This document shows positions 1 through 6,006 of a stretch of 6,429 bases of DNA, in pieces. Positions within the stretch are counted from its first letter, which is position 1. Each line of letters starts with the position of its first letter. The stretch comes from an uncultured Eubacterium sp. (lineage in GTDB: Bacteria > Bacillota > Clostridia > Lachnospirales > Lachnospiraceae). The notes below the pieces were generated by a model. The model saw nothing but the letters and a program-made list of their open reading frames with translations, did not search any database and was not told the DNA's origin. The stretch is from assembly GCA_905236295.1 (NCBI GenBank), contig CAJOQF010000174.1, positions 1 through 6,429 on the forward strand. The letters run 5' to 3'. The position numbers and the translations under genes are program-made.

Positions 1-817
1 CCTCGCTCCGGACATCAAGATCATTGCAGCATGGCGTGACGACAAGTGGAATATGGATTCCCGCCAGTCAGAGATCGACTACTGCCGTGCTCACGGCATC
101 GACCTTCCGTTCTCAGCAGACTCAAGCTACAGCCGTGACCGTAACCTCTGGCATATCTCTCACGAGGGACTCGAGCTCGAGGACCCTGCCGAGGAGCCAA
201 ACTACGATCATCTTCTCGTACTTGGCGTAAACCCGGAGAAAGCTCCGGATGAGGGTGAGTATGTAACCATGACTTTCGAGAAGGGTATCCCTACCTCTGT
301 CAACGGAAAGAAAATGAAAGTCTCAGATATCATCCGCGAGTTAAACCGTCTCGGCGGAAAGCACGGAATCGGAATAGTTGACATCGTAGAAAACCGTGTT
401 GTAGGTATGAAGTCACGCGGCGTATACGAGACACCGGGCGGAACCATCCTCTACGAGGCTCACGCACAGCTTGAGGAGCTCATCCTCGATCGCGCTACCA
501 TGGAGGTCAAGAAGGATCTCGGAAACAAACTCGCACAGATTGTTTACGAGGGCAAATGGTTTACACCGCTTACAGACGCCATCAAGGCATTCATCACATC
601 TACTCAGGAGTATGTGACAGGTGAGGTTAAATTCAAGCTCTACAAAGGCAATATCATCAAAGCCGGCACAACCTCTCCGTACTCACTCTACTCAGAGTCA
701 CTTGCAAGCTTTACAACCGGCGATCTCTATGATCACCATGACGCAGAAGGCTTCATAACACTCTTCGGTCTTCCGCTCAAGGTTCGTGCAATGAAACTCG
801 CAGAGGCAAACAAATAA
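1..817 (+). CDS. argG: Argininosuccinate synthase, C-terminal part (5' end outside the window)
   Basis: Joins citrulline and aspartate, with ATP cleaved to AMP and PPi, to form argininosuccinate in the penultimate step of cytoplasmic arginine biosynthesis. The frame is open from base 2, giving 271 residues before TAA at 815-817. The family is usually about 400 residues, so roughly the first third, with the N-terminal SGGLDTS nucleotide-binding loop, lies off the left edge. The visible part starts in the conserved APDIKIIAAWR stretch. It carries YSRDRNLWHIS (in-window residues 43-53) and SRGVYETPGGT (138-148), which lie in the synthetase/substrate-binding part of the family, then the C-terminal helical tail used in tetramer contacts. 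The sequence is intact, without frameshift, and rich in C-ending codons (ctc, atc), as expected of a well-expressed housekeeping gene. A bidirectional terminator follows 30 bases after the stop. Identity is secure; operon partners upstream cannot be seen. Confidence 0.97.
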   Translation, partial: LAPDIKIIAAWRDDKWNMDSRQSEIDYCRAHGIDLPFSADSSYSRDRNLWHISHEGLELEDPAEEPNYDHLLVLGVNPEKAPDEGEYVTMTFEKGIPTSVNGKKMKVSDIIRELNRLGGKHGIGIVDIVENRVVGMKSRGVYETPGGTILYEAHAQLEELILDRATMEVKKDLGNKLAQIVYEGKWFTPLTDAIKAFITSTQEYVTGEVKFKLYKGNIIKAGTTSPYSLYSESLASFTTGDLYDHHDAEGFITLFGLPLKVRAMKLAEANK

Positions 818-846
818 ACTTAAAACTGACGTATTTAAGTATTAAA

Positions 847-893
847 AAAAGGCTGACGCTCCGGATGACAGATCCGGGGCGCCGGCCTTTTAT
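847..893. terminator. Bidirectional intrinsic terminator between argG and the K+ channel gene
   Basis: The arms 851-866 and 872-887 pair over 16 positions around the loop GACAG, with one A-C mismatch (856/882) and two G-T wobbles, and include CCGGAT/ATCCGG next to the loop. On the + strand the stem is followed by TTTTATAAT; on the - strand it is followed by seven T (844-850) then AAT. It can therefore stop argG transcripts from the left and channel transcripts from the right, as fits two convergent genes. Confidence 0.9.
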
Positions 894-953
894 AATAGTT
901 ATTTGGAGACCTCCCTGTTTTATTCATATCTCCCGTCTCAGCTTCAGGGTTCA

Positions 954-1703
954 CTATAAATGCTTTACCTCGTGATCACTCTTCTTTCTCTTTATCTCCG
1001 ATATATATGCAGCGGTAATAATGCCGCTAGGAAGCGCAATTATCGCCACTCCCACCAGCGAAGAGATGATCGTTATAAGTCGTCCCATAACAGTGACCGG
1101 AGCAATGTCTCCGTATCCTATGGTGGTTATCGAGATAGTCGACCAGTAAACCGCATCAAAAAAGTTTTCGAAAAGATCCGGCTCGGCCTGAAATACGATC
1201 ATCGCCGACATGAATATATAGATGAGCGTTATGACAAGCACTGCCAGAAGCTGCCTTCTTACCGACTTTAGGACATTTACAATGGCAACCATGGTCCGGG
1301 AGTATCTGGCAAGCTTCAACAGCCTCAAAACCCTGAATACCCTTAAAACCGCGATAAATGATATATGCGGAAAAATATAATTAAAGATCGGCAGTATTGA
1401 AAGCAGATCAACAATAGCCATCGGCTTGAAAAAATACGCAATGTAAGACCGGATGCTTTTGTATCCCATCTTGTAATCAGCCGTATACAACCTTGCGACA
1501 TAATCAAAAATAAAGAGGCCTAACGTTACCAGATCTATCAAAATGCTGTATTTGTTCTGGTGCTTTAATGTAAGCGGCAGCACTCCGATTATGATGGCTA
1601 CATACATCAAAATGTCATAGGCTCTGCTGGCCTTGTCATCCGGGTGTGATGCTTCTATTATCTCATAAATCCTTCTTTTGTATGAACGATCCTGCAATAT
1701 CAT
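954..1703 (-). CDS. Six-transmembrane voltage-gated potassium channel (ion transport family)
   Basis: Cytoplasmic-membrane K+ channel subunit, expected to act as a tetramer. In the 249-residue frame, hydrophobic segments fit S1 (about 30-47), S2 (53-73), S3 (94-111), S4 (118-136), S5 (150-171) and S6 (207-233). S4 has a basic residue at every third position (R121, R124, R127, K130, R133, R136), the voltage-sensor pattern. The pore loop holds the K+ selectivity filter TTIGYGD at 193-199. Only about 16 charged residues follow S6, so there is no RCK or cyclic-nucleotide domain: a minimal Kv-type channel. The start is uncertain. An in-frame TAG at 1710-1712 blocks any earlier start; GGAGG at 1705-1709 is only one base from ATG 1703 but seven bases from TTG 1697, which would give 247 residues. 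The gene lies 40 bases after a small membrane-protein gene and may be read from hydEF or from its own promoter. Family assignment is firm; physiological role is unknown. Confidence 0.93.
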   Translation of the reverse strand: MILQDRSYKRRIYEIIEASHPDDKASRAYDILMYVAIIIGVLPLTLKHQNKYSILIDLVTLGLFIFDYVARLYTADYKMGYKSIRSYIAYFFKPMAIVDLLSILPIFNYIFPHISFIAVLRVFRVLRLLKLARYSRTMVAIVNVLKSVRRQLLAVLVITLIYIFMSAMIVFQAEPDLFENFFDAVYWSTISITTIGYGDIAPVTVMGRLITIISSLVGVAIIALPSGIITAAYISEIKRKKSDHEVKHL

Positions 1704-1704
1704 T

Positions 1705-1709
1705 CCTCC
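1705..1709 (-). promoter_or_regulatory. Ribosome binding site that questions the channel start codon
   Basis: GGAGG on the - strand leaves one base before ATG at 1703-1701 but seven bases before the in-frame TTG at 1697-1695. Seven is near the usual optimum and one is too short, so TTG may be the codon actually used. The upstream in-frame TAG excludes any other option. Confidence 0.55.
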
Positions 1710-1717
1710 CTAAACAG

Positions 1718-1747
1718 ATTATATCATCGTATCCTGTCAATGGTCAC
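1718..1747 (-). promoter_or_regulatory. Candidate extended -10 promoter for the K+ channel gene
   Basis: On the - strand, TATAAT (1723-1718) is a perfect -10 and is preceded by TGA, making the extended -10 TGATATAAT. An 18-base spacer separates it from GTGACC (1747-1742), which matches four of six bases of TTGACA. Transcription would start near 1711, leaving a leader of only about 8 bases before ATG 1703 or 14 before TTG 1697. It overlaps the last codons of the small upstream gene, so it would be an internal operon promoter. Inferred from motifs alone. Confidence 0.45.
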
Positions 1748-1890
1748 AGATTGGCAAACATCAATACGGTCAATACTATCAAAAATATGATCATCGCTAT
1801 TGACACAAAAATAACTCCGGCACTCATTTTGTCAGCTTTCTTTTTAATTATCATGTCATCGGTATATAGGACTTTTTTTTGATCTTTCAT
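1744..1890 (-). CDS. Small single-span membrane protein, 48 residues, unknown function
   Basis: ATG at 1890-1888 to TGA at 1746-1744. A ribosome binding site (GGGGGAG, 1901-1895) lies four bases upstream. The protein begins with a Lys-rich stretch (MKDQKKVLYTDD, then IIKKKADK to about residue 21), followed by an uninterrupted hydrophobic helix at about residues 23-46 (AGVIFVSIAMIIFLIVL and on) and ends in ANL. The positive N-terminus predicts the N-terminus inside the cell. It begins 24 bases after hydF stops and ends 40 bases before the channel gene, all on the same strand, so it looks like an operon member. It is too short to appear in many automatic annotations. I do not recognise the family; a role as accessory subunit of the channel is only a guess from position. 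Confidence 0.72.
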   Translation of the reverse strand: MKDQKKVLYTDDMIIKKKADKMSAGVIFVSIAMIIFLIVLTVLMFANL

Positions 1891-1914
1891 ACGTCTCCCC
1901 CGGACAGTCGAACC

Positions 1915-3129
1915 CTATTTCTTCAGTATCTGAATCGAACGTTCCAATATTCCGTTTACGTGCGCGATAAAGATTCCGTAATTTGTAAACGGCACTCCGG
2001 CATCATTTGCGCACTTCATGCGGTATAACATCTCACGCTCATTGAGCATACATCCACCGCAATGTATCACAAGCTTGTATTTGGAGAGGTCATCCGCAAA
2101 GCCTCTGCCTGACGAAGTCTCAAAGTTTATCTCACCGTTTGTGTATTCATTGAGCCACTTAGGTATCTTGACCGTTCCGATATCCTCACACTGTCTGTGA
2201 TGGGTACAGCCCTCTGATATAAGCACGGTGTCTCCGCTTTTCAGACTCTCAAGGGCTCTCACTCCCTCCAGAGCGGAATCCAAGAATCCCTTGTATCTGG
2301 CTAGCAGGATGGAAAATGATGTAAGCATCACATCCTGAGGAACAATCTTATCAACATACCTGAATGCCTGCGAATCGGTAACGACAAGCGCCGGCGGTTG
2401 TTTTAGGTCTTTTAGCGCATCCTCGAGCTCAAGCTCCCTCACGACAAGTGCCTTTGAGCCGTTCTCAAGGATGTCCCTCAATACCTGTTGTTGAGGAAGG
2501 ATTATCCTGCCCTTTGGTGCTGACTCGTCAATAGGAATGACAAGCACCACCACATCACCCGGAGCTATCAGATCCGCGATCACATGCTTTTCTTCCTTCT
2601 CGGTTTTTGCTGCCTTTCCAATAAGCTCCTTCAGTTCGTAGATATTATCTCCATTTACTGAGCTGACACTTATCGAGCCCAAAAACAGCTTGTCGCTGTC
2701 GTCTTCTCCAGATTTATTTACTGCTCCATCCTTTGCCAGATCACTCTTAGTGTAAACGATAACATACGGAATCAGCTTTTCCTTAAACAGACCTATAAGC
2801 TGTCTGTCACAATCGGAAAAGCCCCTCGTTCCGTCAACTGCAAGTACTGCAATATCAGTTTGATTCAGCACCTGCTTTGTCTTTAGCACTCGTTTTTCCC
2901 CGAGCATTCCCTCATCATCAAATCCCGGGGTGTCAATAATGACAACAGGACCGATGGGCAAAAGCTCCATCGCCTTTCTCACCGGATCGGTAGTAGTTCC
3001 GGCGACATTTGATACGACTGCTAGTTCCTGAGCAGTCACTGCGTTAACCAGTGATGATTTTCCGGCGTTCCTGACCCCGAAAAAGCTTATATGTGTTCTC
3101 TCCCCGCTGGGAGTATCATTTAAACTCAT
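1915..3129 (-). CDS. hydF: [FeFe]-hydrogenase maturation GTPase HydF
   Basis: HydF is the GTPase and scaffold that receives the 2Fe subcluster precursor made by HydE and HydG and transfers it to apo-hydrogenase in the cytoplasm. The 404 residues show the full set. N-terminal GTPase domain: P-loop GVRNAGKS (18-25), switch I with TTTDP (45-49), DTPG (66-69), TKSD (127-130), and a probable G5 around SVSS (154-157). A central dimerisation region follows. The C-terminal cluster-binding domain has C308-x-H310, then 45 residues, then H356-C357-GG-C360, matching the family pattern CxHx(44-53)HCxxC; all three cluster cysteines are present. Length is normal for the family. ATG 3129 is preceded by GGGGGAG at 3140-3134, and the gene starts 20 bases after hydE stops, so the two are surely co-transcribed. 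Confidence 0.97.
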   Translation of the reverse strand: MSLNDTPSGERTHISFFGVRNAGKSSLVNAVTAQELAVVSNVAGTTTDPVRKAMELLPIGPVVIIDTPGFDDEGMLGEKRVLKTKQVLNQTDIAVLAVDGTRGFSDCDRQLIGLFKEKLIPYVIVYTKSDLAKDGAVNKSGEDDSDKLFLGSISVSSVNGDNIYELKELIGKAAKTEKEEKHVIADLIAPGDVVVLVIPIDESAPKGRIILPQQQVLRDILENGSKALVVRELELEDALKDLKQPPALVVTDSQAFRYVDKIVPQDVMLTSFSILLARYKGFLDSALEGVRALESLKSGDTVLISEGCTHHRQCEDIGTVKIPKWLNEYTNGEINFETSSGRGFADDLSKYKLVIHCGGCMLNEREMLYRMKCANDAGVPFTNYGIFIAHVNGILERSIQILKK

Positions 3130-3149
3130 TTTTCTCCCCCTTCATCACA

Positions 3150-4205
3150 CTATTTTGTCATAAGCGGACTATCTCCGCGCGATGTGACGATCTGATACCC
3201 TATAGAATTCATACGGTTTGACAGGCATCCCCTGCACTCTGCGGCTTCCTCTCCGGTACATATCTTGTTGTCGTAGAGCTCGTACTTTTTCCTGTTCTTA
3301 ACCGGAGAAAGGTTAGGCATCACAACGTTTGCTCCGCTCTTTATCCCCATCTCCCTACCGACAGGAGAGATGGTGCCTAATGCTGTCGTCGACGGTATAA
3401 GGCCGTACGGAAGTATCAATCGAATCAACCCCAGGCAGAACAGCGTAAGCTCCATCGTGCCTGCTTCTTCATTTGCAAACGGTGTATCCTTATGCGGGAT
3501 GAACGGACCTATACCGACCATGTGGGGCTTGAAGTCCTGTATAAATACCATATCATCGGCAAGCGTCTCGTTGGTCTGTCCCGGAGAACCCACCATAAAG
3601 CCGCATCCGACCTGATATCCGATCTCCTTTAGATCCTGAAGACATTTCATCCTGTGCTCAAAGCTCATCGTCTCCGGATGAAGCTTTTCATAGTGCGCCT
3701 TGTTGGCTGTCTCGTGCCTTAGAAGGTATCTGTCCGCTCCGGCATCGAAGAATCTCTGATAGGATTTTCTCTCCCACTCACCGATTGAGAGTGTGATGGC
3801 ACAATCGGGAAAAGTGTCCCTGATCCGCATGACAATATGTGCAATATCGTCTTCGTCATAGCCTCCATCCTCTCCACCCTGGAGAACAAAGGTCCTAAAT
3901 CCGAGTTCATAGCCGTCCCTGCAGCATTCCAGTATCTCACGCTCATTCAGTCTGTAACGCTCACAGTTTGTATTTCCGGCTCTGATGCCACAGTAATAGC
4001 AGTCATTCCTGCACACATTTGTGAATTCGATCAAGCCTCTGACGTATACGTCAGTTCCGAAATTCTCCTTCCTAACCTCATCGGCGAGCCTGAACAAATA
4101 TTCATCAGTTTCCTTGTTTCTGTTTTCAAAGAGGAATACATAATCCTCCTTATCTAATCTATGATCATTCTTTAAAGTGTTTATGAGTTCCTTTACCTTA
4201 TCCAT
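3150..4205 (-). CDS. hydE: [FeFe]-hydrogenase maturase HydE, radical SAM enzyme
   Basis: Radical SAM enzyme that acts with HydG and HydF in making the organometallic 2Fe subcluster of the H-cluster. Numbered from ATG 4205 (351 residues), the SAM-cluster motif CRNDCYYC gives C65, C69 and C72. The body carries family stretches such as QGGED, GEWERK, DRYLLRHETAN, MVGSPGQT, GIGPFIPH and GANVVMPN. Near the C-terminus C316-x7-C324-x2-C327 matches the second, non-essential [Fe-S] site known in some HydE proteins. The frame is open to TTG 4241, but I prefer ATG 4205: it gives a length and N-terminus (MDKVKELI) like Thermotoga HydE as I remember it, and neither start has a clear ribosome binding site. 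TGA at 4244-4242 rules out anything further upstream. hydF follows after 20 bases; hydG is not next to it on either side. Confidence 0.96.
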   Translation of the reverse strand: MDKVKELINTLKNDHRLDKEDYVFLFENRNKETDEYLFRLADEVRKENFGTDVYVRGLIEFTNVCRNDCYYCGIRAGNTNCERYRLNEREILECCRDGYELGFRTFVLQGGEDGGYDEDDIAHIVMRIRDTFPDCAITLSIGEWERKSYQRFFDAGADRYLLRHETANKAHYEKLHPETMSFEHRMKCLQDLKEIGYQVGCGFMVGSPGQTNETLADDMVFIQDFKPHMVGIGPFIPHKDTPFANEEAGTMELTLFCLGLIRLILPYGLIPSTTALGTISPVGREMGIKSGANVVMPNLSPVKNRKKYELYDNKICTGEEAAECRGCLSNRMNSIGYQIVTSRGDSPLMTK

Positions 4206-4207
4206 AG

Positions 4208-4236
4208 TAAATACTTTATTACTTTTTTCCGATAAT
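4208..4236 (+). promoter_or_regulatory. Possible sigma-28-like promoter on the + strand, antisense to the 510-residue gene
   Basis: TAAA at 4208-4211, a 16-base spacer, then TCCGATAA at 4228-4235 closely match the SigD consensus TAAA-N(14-16)-GCCGATAA/T. It points into the 3' end of the oppositely oriented 510-residue gene, and no + strand gene follows. It may be chance in an AT-rich gap, or may drive a short or antisense RNA. Confidence 0.28.
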
Positions 4237-4261
4237 TTCAATCATTGTCAAAAAAAATCAA
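4232..4261 (-). promoter_or_regulatory. Weak candidate promoter for hydEF
   Basis: On the - strand, TTGATT (4261-4256), 18 bases, and AATTAT (4237-4232) preceded by TGA make a four-of-six plus four-of-six promoter with an extended -10 dinucleotide. It would start RNA near 4225, downstream of the TTG at 4241, supporting ATG 4205 as the hydE start. A perfect TTGACA also sits at 4251-4246 but has no -10 at the right spacing. The region 4206-4295 is the only gap where an independent hydEF promoter could lie. Confidence 0.3.
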
Positions 4262-4281
4262 AGTGTGAAATCGCTTTTTTT
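4250..4281. terminator. Weak candidate terminator after the 510-residue gene
   Basis: The arms AAAGTG (4260-4265) and CGCTTT (4272-4277) pair around a six-base loop. On the - strand the stem is followed by GA and eight T (4257-4250), but the C-A pair inside it is a mismatch; on the + strand the same pair is a G-T wobble and the stem runs into seven T. The stem is short and AT-rich, so termination between this gene and hydE may be partial. Confidence 0.35.
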
Positions 4282-4295
4282 GGCTTATATCAGGC

Positions 4296-5828
4296 TCATT
4301 CTGACTCGTCACGGTCTGCCAAAAGCGCTGCTATCCTCTCCTGCATTTTGCGCTCATTTTCTTCTCTGGCTGCCTCTATCTGCATATCGACCTTGCTTAG
4401 CAGATTTTCCCACTCTTCGTCCGAAAACATCATAAGACCTTCCGTCTCCTTGTGCTCGCCGTTTATGTTTGCAAGGAGCTTCTTTCTGGTCTCCTCAATG
4501 ATATCAACTATAAGGCTTAAATAATCGGCATCCTCCTCATTTTCTCTCTCAGCCTGAGAGTTCAGTTCGTCCATGACATCGGACACACTCTTCCCCTCAT
4601 ACGGATCAATACGGTTTCCGAAAAAGATTGCTTCCACCTCATCCAGGGTCAGCACATTGAACATCGAGCCCGAGAAATATCCTCCGTACTTTCTGCTCGC
4701 CTCATCACTCTTTATCTGCTGAGTCCCATCCTCGTTGTTACTGAGGAAGGAAAAGTTCCCGTTTTCGGTGGATGAATCGTAGAACTTTTTAAACTCCTTT
4801 ATGTCAAGTTTTCCGGACACAAAATCCTGCCAGAACTGTTTGTTTCCGGCAAACTTCATTTTGTCATTCTCATCAAAGCCATCCAGAAAATCCATAGCCT
4901 TCTCATAGGTCTCTTCCCTGTCAAATCTTACAGTCCACTGAACCTTCTGACTGACTACCTCACCATCTTTATCCTTGTGAATCCCCTCGAATACTATCCC
5001 TTTTTCCGAATAATAGGTATTGCCGACAAGGTAGGTAGGCACTTCCTTGTCTCCCACCGTCTCTCTGTGTTCAACCGAGTAGGAGGTCTGCCTCATGGCA
5101 TCATCCCGTTTCCAGTGGAAATTGCTCTCACCCGTTTTTTTTACACCGTACAACGGATTGATAAACTCCTTGCTCGCACTGCTTATGCCTTTATTCTCAG
5201 TTTTCTCAACCTGGGCTATATTATGATCGTAAAGGGTCTCAAGCCCCATGATCAGGTCAGCCACCTCTACTCCCTGTTTGTATGTCTGCGGGATATCCAT
5301 ATATACGCTCATCATGGATTTCATTATCTCGATCCAATCCTGCTTCACCTTTGTAAAGTTTTCGTAATCGTAGACATCCTCACCAATACCGTAGAGATTT
5401 GCATTTGACGCAGTGACTTTCAGTTTGTGGAATGATCCAAACGATCCGCCGTCAGTTATCCCCACATCATCGCTATAGCTTAACAGCGCAAACATCTCAA
5501 GCTCCGATGCATTTTTAGGATTCACCCGGTTGACATGAACATTATAAGCTCTGTCCTGTCCGCCATAGTTTGACGAAACCTTTATTATCGGATCGTCAGG
5601 CGTTGAATCCTCGGAATAATAGGCTACCATGCCATAGGAAATATTCGTATTTCCATACGGGATCATAGTAAGCCCCAGAGGATCTCCGACACCTTTTGTG
5701 TCGCTTTCTACGGTGGCATCCGATAAATTGCCATAGAATTTCTCCACCTCAGACTGACGGTCTGTGGGTCCGGCTCCCATCAAGCCATAAGAATAAGCCC
5801 CGCTGTTCATAACTACGTTCGTCGTCAT
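4296..5828 (-). CDS. Cys-free hypothetical protein, 510 residues, possible flagellar-regulon product
   Basis: I do not recognise a named domain. ATG 5828 is chosen because AAAGGAGG lies just upstream (GGAGG 5837-5833, four bases away); an in-frame ATG at 5846 has no suitable site. The protein contains no cysteine, no signal peptide and no transmembrane helix. The N-terminal 30 residues are Gly/Ser/Asn/Tyr-rich (MTTNVVMNSGAYSYGLMGAG). Residues about 58-121 form the most structured-looking block (NTNISYGMVAYYSED ... NASELEMFALLSYSDD). The middle (about 240-350) is rich in aromatic and charged residues, alternating like beta strands. The C-terminus, from about 476, is a charged helix (SKVDMQIEAAREENERKMQ) that could form a coiled coil. 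A SigD-like promoter and a leader hairpin precede it. Absence of cysteine and of a signal peptide, a low-complexity N-terminus and a helical C-terminus fit a substrate of the flagellar export apparatus, but this is inference; a cytoplasmic role is equally open. The upstream gene is also Cys-free in its visible part. Confidence 0.85.
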   Translation of the reverse strand: MTTNVVMNSGAYSYGLMGAGPTDRQSEVEKFYGNLSDATVESDTKGVGDPLGLTMIPYGNTNISYGMVAYYSEDSTPDDPIIKVSSNYGGQDRAYNVHVNRVNPKNASELEMFALLSYSDDVGITDGGSFGSFHKLKVTASNANLYGIGEDVYDYENFTKVKQDWIEIMKSMMSVYMDIPQTYKQGVEVADLIMGLETLYDHNIAQVEKTENKGISSASKEFINPLYGVKKTGESNFHWKRDDAMRQTSYSVEHRETVGDKEVPTYLVGNTYYSEKGIVFEGIHKDKDGEVVSQKVQWTVRFDREETYEKAMDFLDGFDENDKMKFAGNKQFWQDFVSGKLDIKEFKKFYDSSTENGNFSFLSNNEDGTQQIKSDEASRKYGGYFSGSMFNVLTLDEVEAIFFGNRIDPYEGKSVSDVMDELNSQAERENEEDADYLSLIVDIIEETRKKLLANINGEHKETEGLMMFSDEEWENLLSKVDMQIEAAREENERKMQERIAALLADRDESE

Positions 5829-5868
5829 AAAGCCTCCTTTCTGCATCCCCTCTGTCGTTCAGGGATAC

Positions 5869-5894
5869 ACCGCCGTCCGAAAGGTCCCGGCGGT
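5869..5894 (-). other. GC-rich stem-loop in the 5' leader of the 510-residue gene
   Basis: ACCGCCG (5869-5875) and CGGCGGT (5888-5894) are perfectly complementary, with CC/GG pairing possible inside the 12-base interior. In the - strand transcript it would begin within a few bases of the predicted start near 5897 and end about 40 bases before ATG 5828. No T run follows on the - strand, so it is not a terminator for that direction; a 5' stabilising hairpin or a regulator binding site is more likely. On the + strand TTTATTAT follows, a poor terminator tail. Confidence 0.6.
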
Positions 5895-5903
5895 TTATTA
5901 TCT

Positions 5904-5929
5904 ATATCGACTATTTTTATAAAAAATTA
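5904..5929 (-). promoter_or_regulatory. SigD (sigma-28)-like promoter for the 510-residue gene
   Basis: On the - strand, GTCGATAT at 5911-5904 matches seven of eight bases of the SigD -10 GCCGATAT. Fourteen bases upstream TAAT (5929-5926) matches three of four bases of the -35 TAAA. Spacing is within the 14-16 range known for the Bacillus sigma factor. RNA would start near 5897, giving a leader of about 69 bases. No sigma-A promoter of similar quality is apparent in this gap. Confidence 0.5.
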
Positions 5930-5953
5930 AAGAAATTGTCGCAATTTTCCATC

Positions 5954-5994
5954 AATTAAAAGAGCATACCTCGTCCGAGATATGCCCTTTAATT
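5954..5994 (-). terminator. Intrinsic terminator after the right-edge coiled-coil gene
   Basis: It begins 12 bases after the stop of the gene at the right edge. On the - strand AATTAAAGGGCATA (5994-5981) pairs with TATGCTCTTTTAATT (5968-5954) with one G-T wobble and one bulged A. The stem extends inward through CTC/GAG to a GGAC loop. The stem tail holds TTTT followed by AATT. On the + strand the wobble becomes an A-C mismatch, so it is better in the - direction. It makes the downstream 510-residue gene a separate transcription unit. Confidence 0.8.
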
Positions 5995-6006
5995 AATTAT
6001 CTTCAT

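Noticed and set aside
208..447. Open frame on the - strand inside argG
   Set aside because: It lies wholly within a well-conserved housekeeping gene, with no ribosome binding site or recognisable protein character.
870..928. Short - strand frame starting at an ATG near 928 after the channel gene
   Set aside because: It reads straight into the bidirectional terminator hairpin, and its composition does not resemble a protein.
1718..1740. TTGACA followed by TATAAT on the - strand as a classical promoter
   Set aside because: The two hexamers are only 11 bases apart, far below the usual 16-18; the TATAAT is better explained as an extended -10 with a weaker -35 at 1747-1742.
4206..4241. Longer hydE starting at TTG 4241
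   Set aside because: There is no ribosome binding site, the extra 12 residues have no counterpart in HydE as I know it, and a candidate promoter would start RNA downstream of this codon.
4177..4524. Open frame on the + strand spanning the gap between hydE and the 510-residue gene
   Set aside because: It overlaps the ends of both - strand genes, has no ribosome binding site, and is a Ser-rich translation typical of antisense frames.
4977..5408. Open frame of 143 codons on the + strand inside the 510-residue gene
   Set aside because: It is antisense to a gene with a good start and codon pattern, begins without a ribosome binding site, and its translation looks like reverse-complement shadow sequence.
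5829..5904. Riboswitch (for example a cyclic-di-GMP class) in the leader of the 510-residue gene
   Set aside because: The leader is only about 69 bases with one simple stem; the conserved internal loops and tetraloop-receptor arrangement of such riboswitches are not visible.
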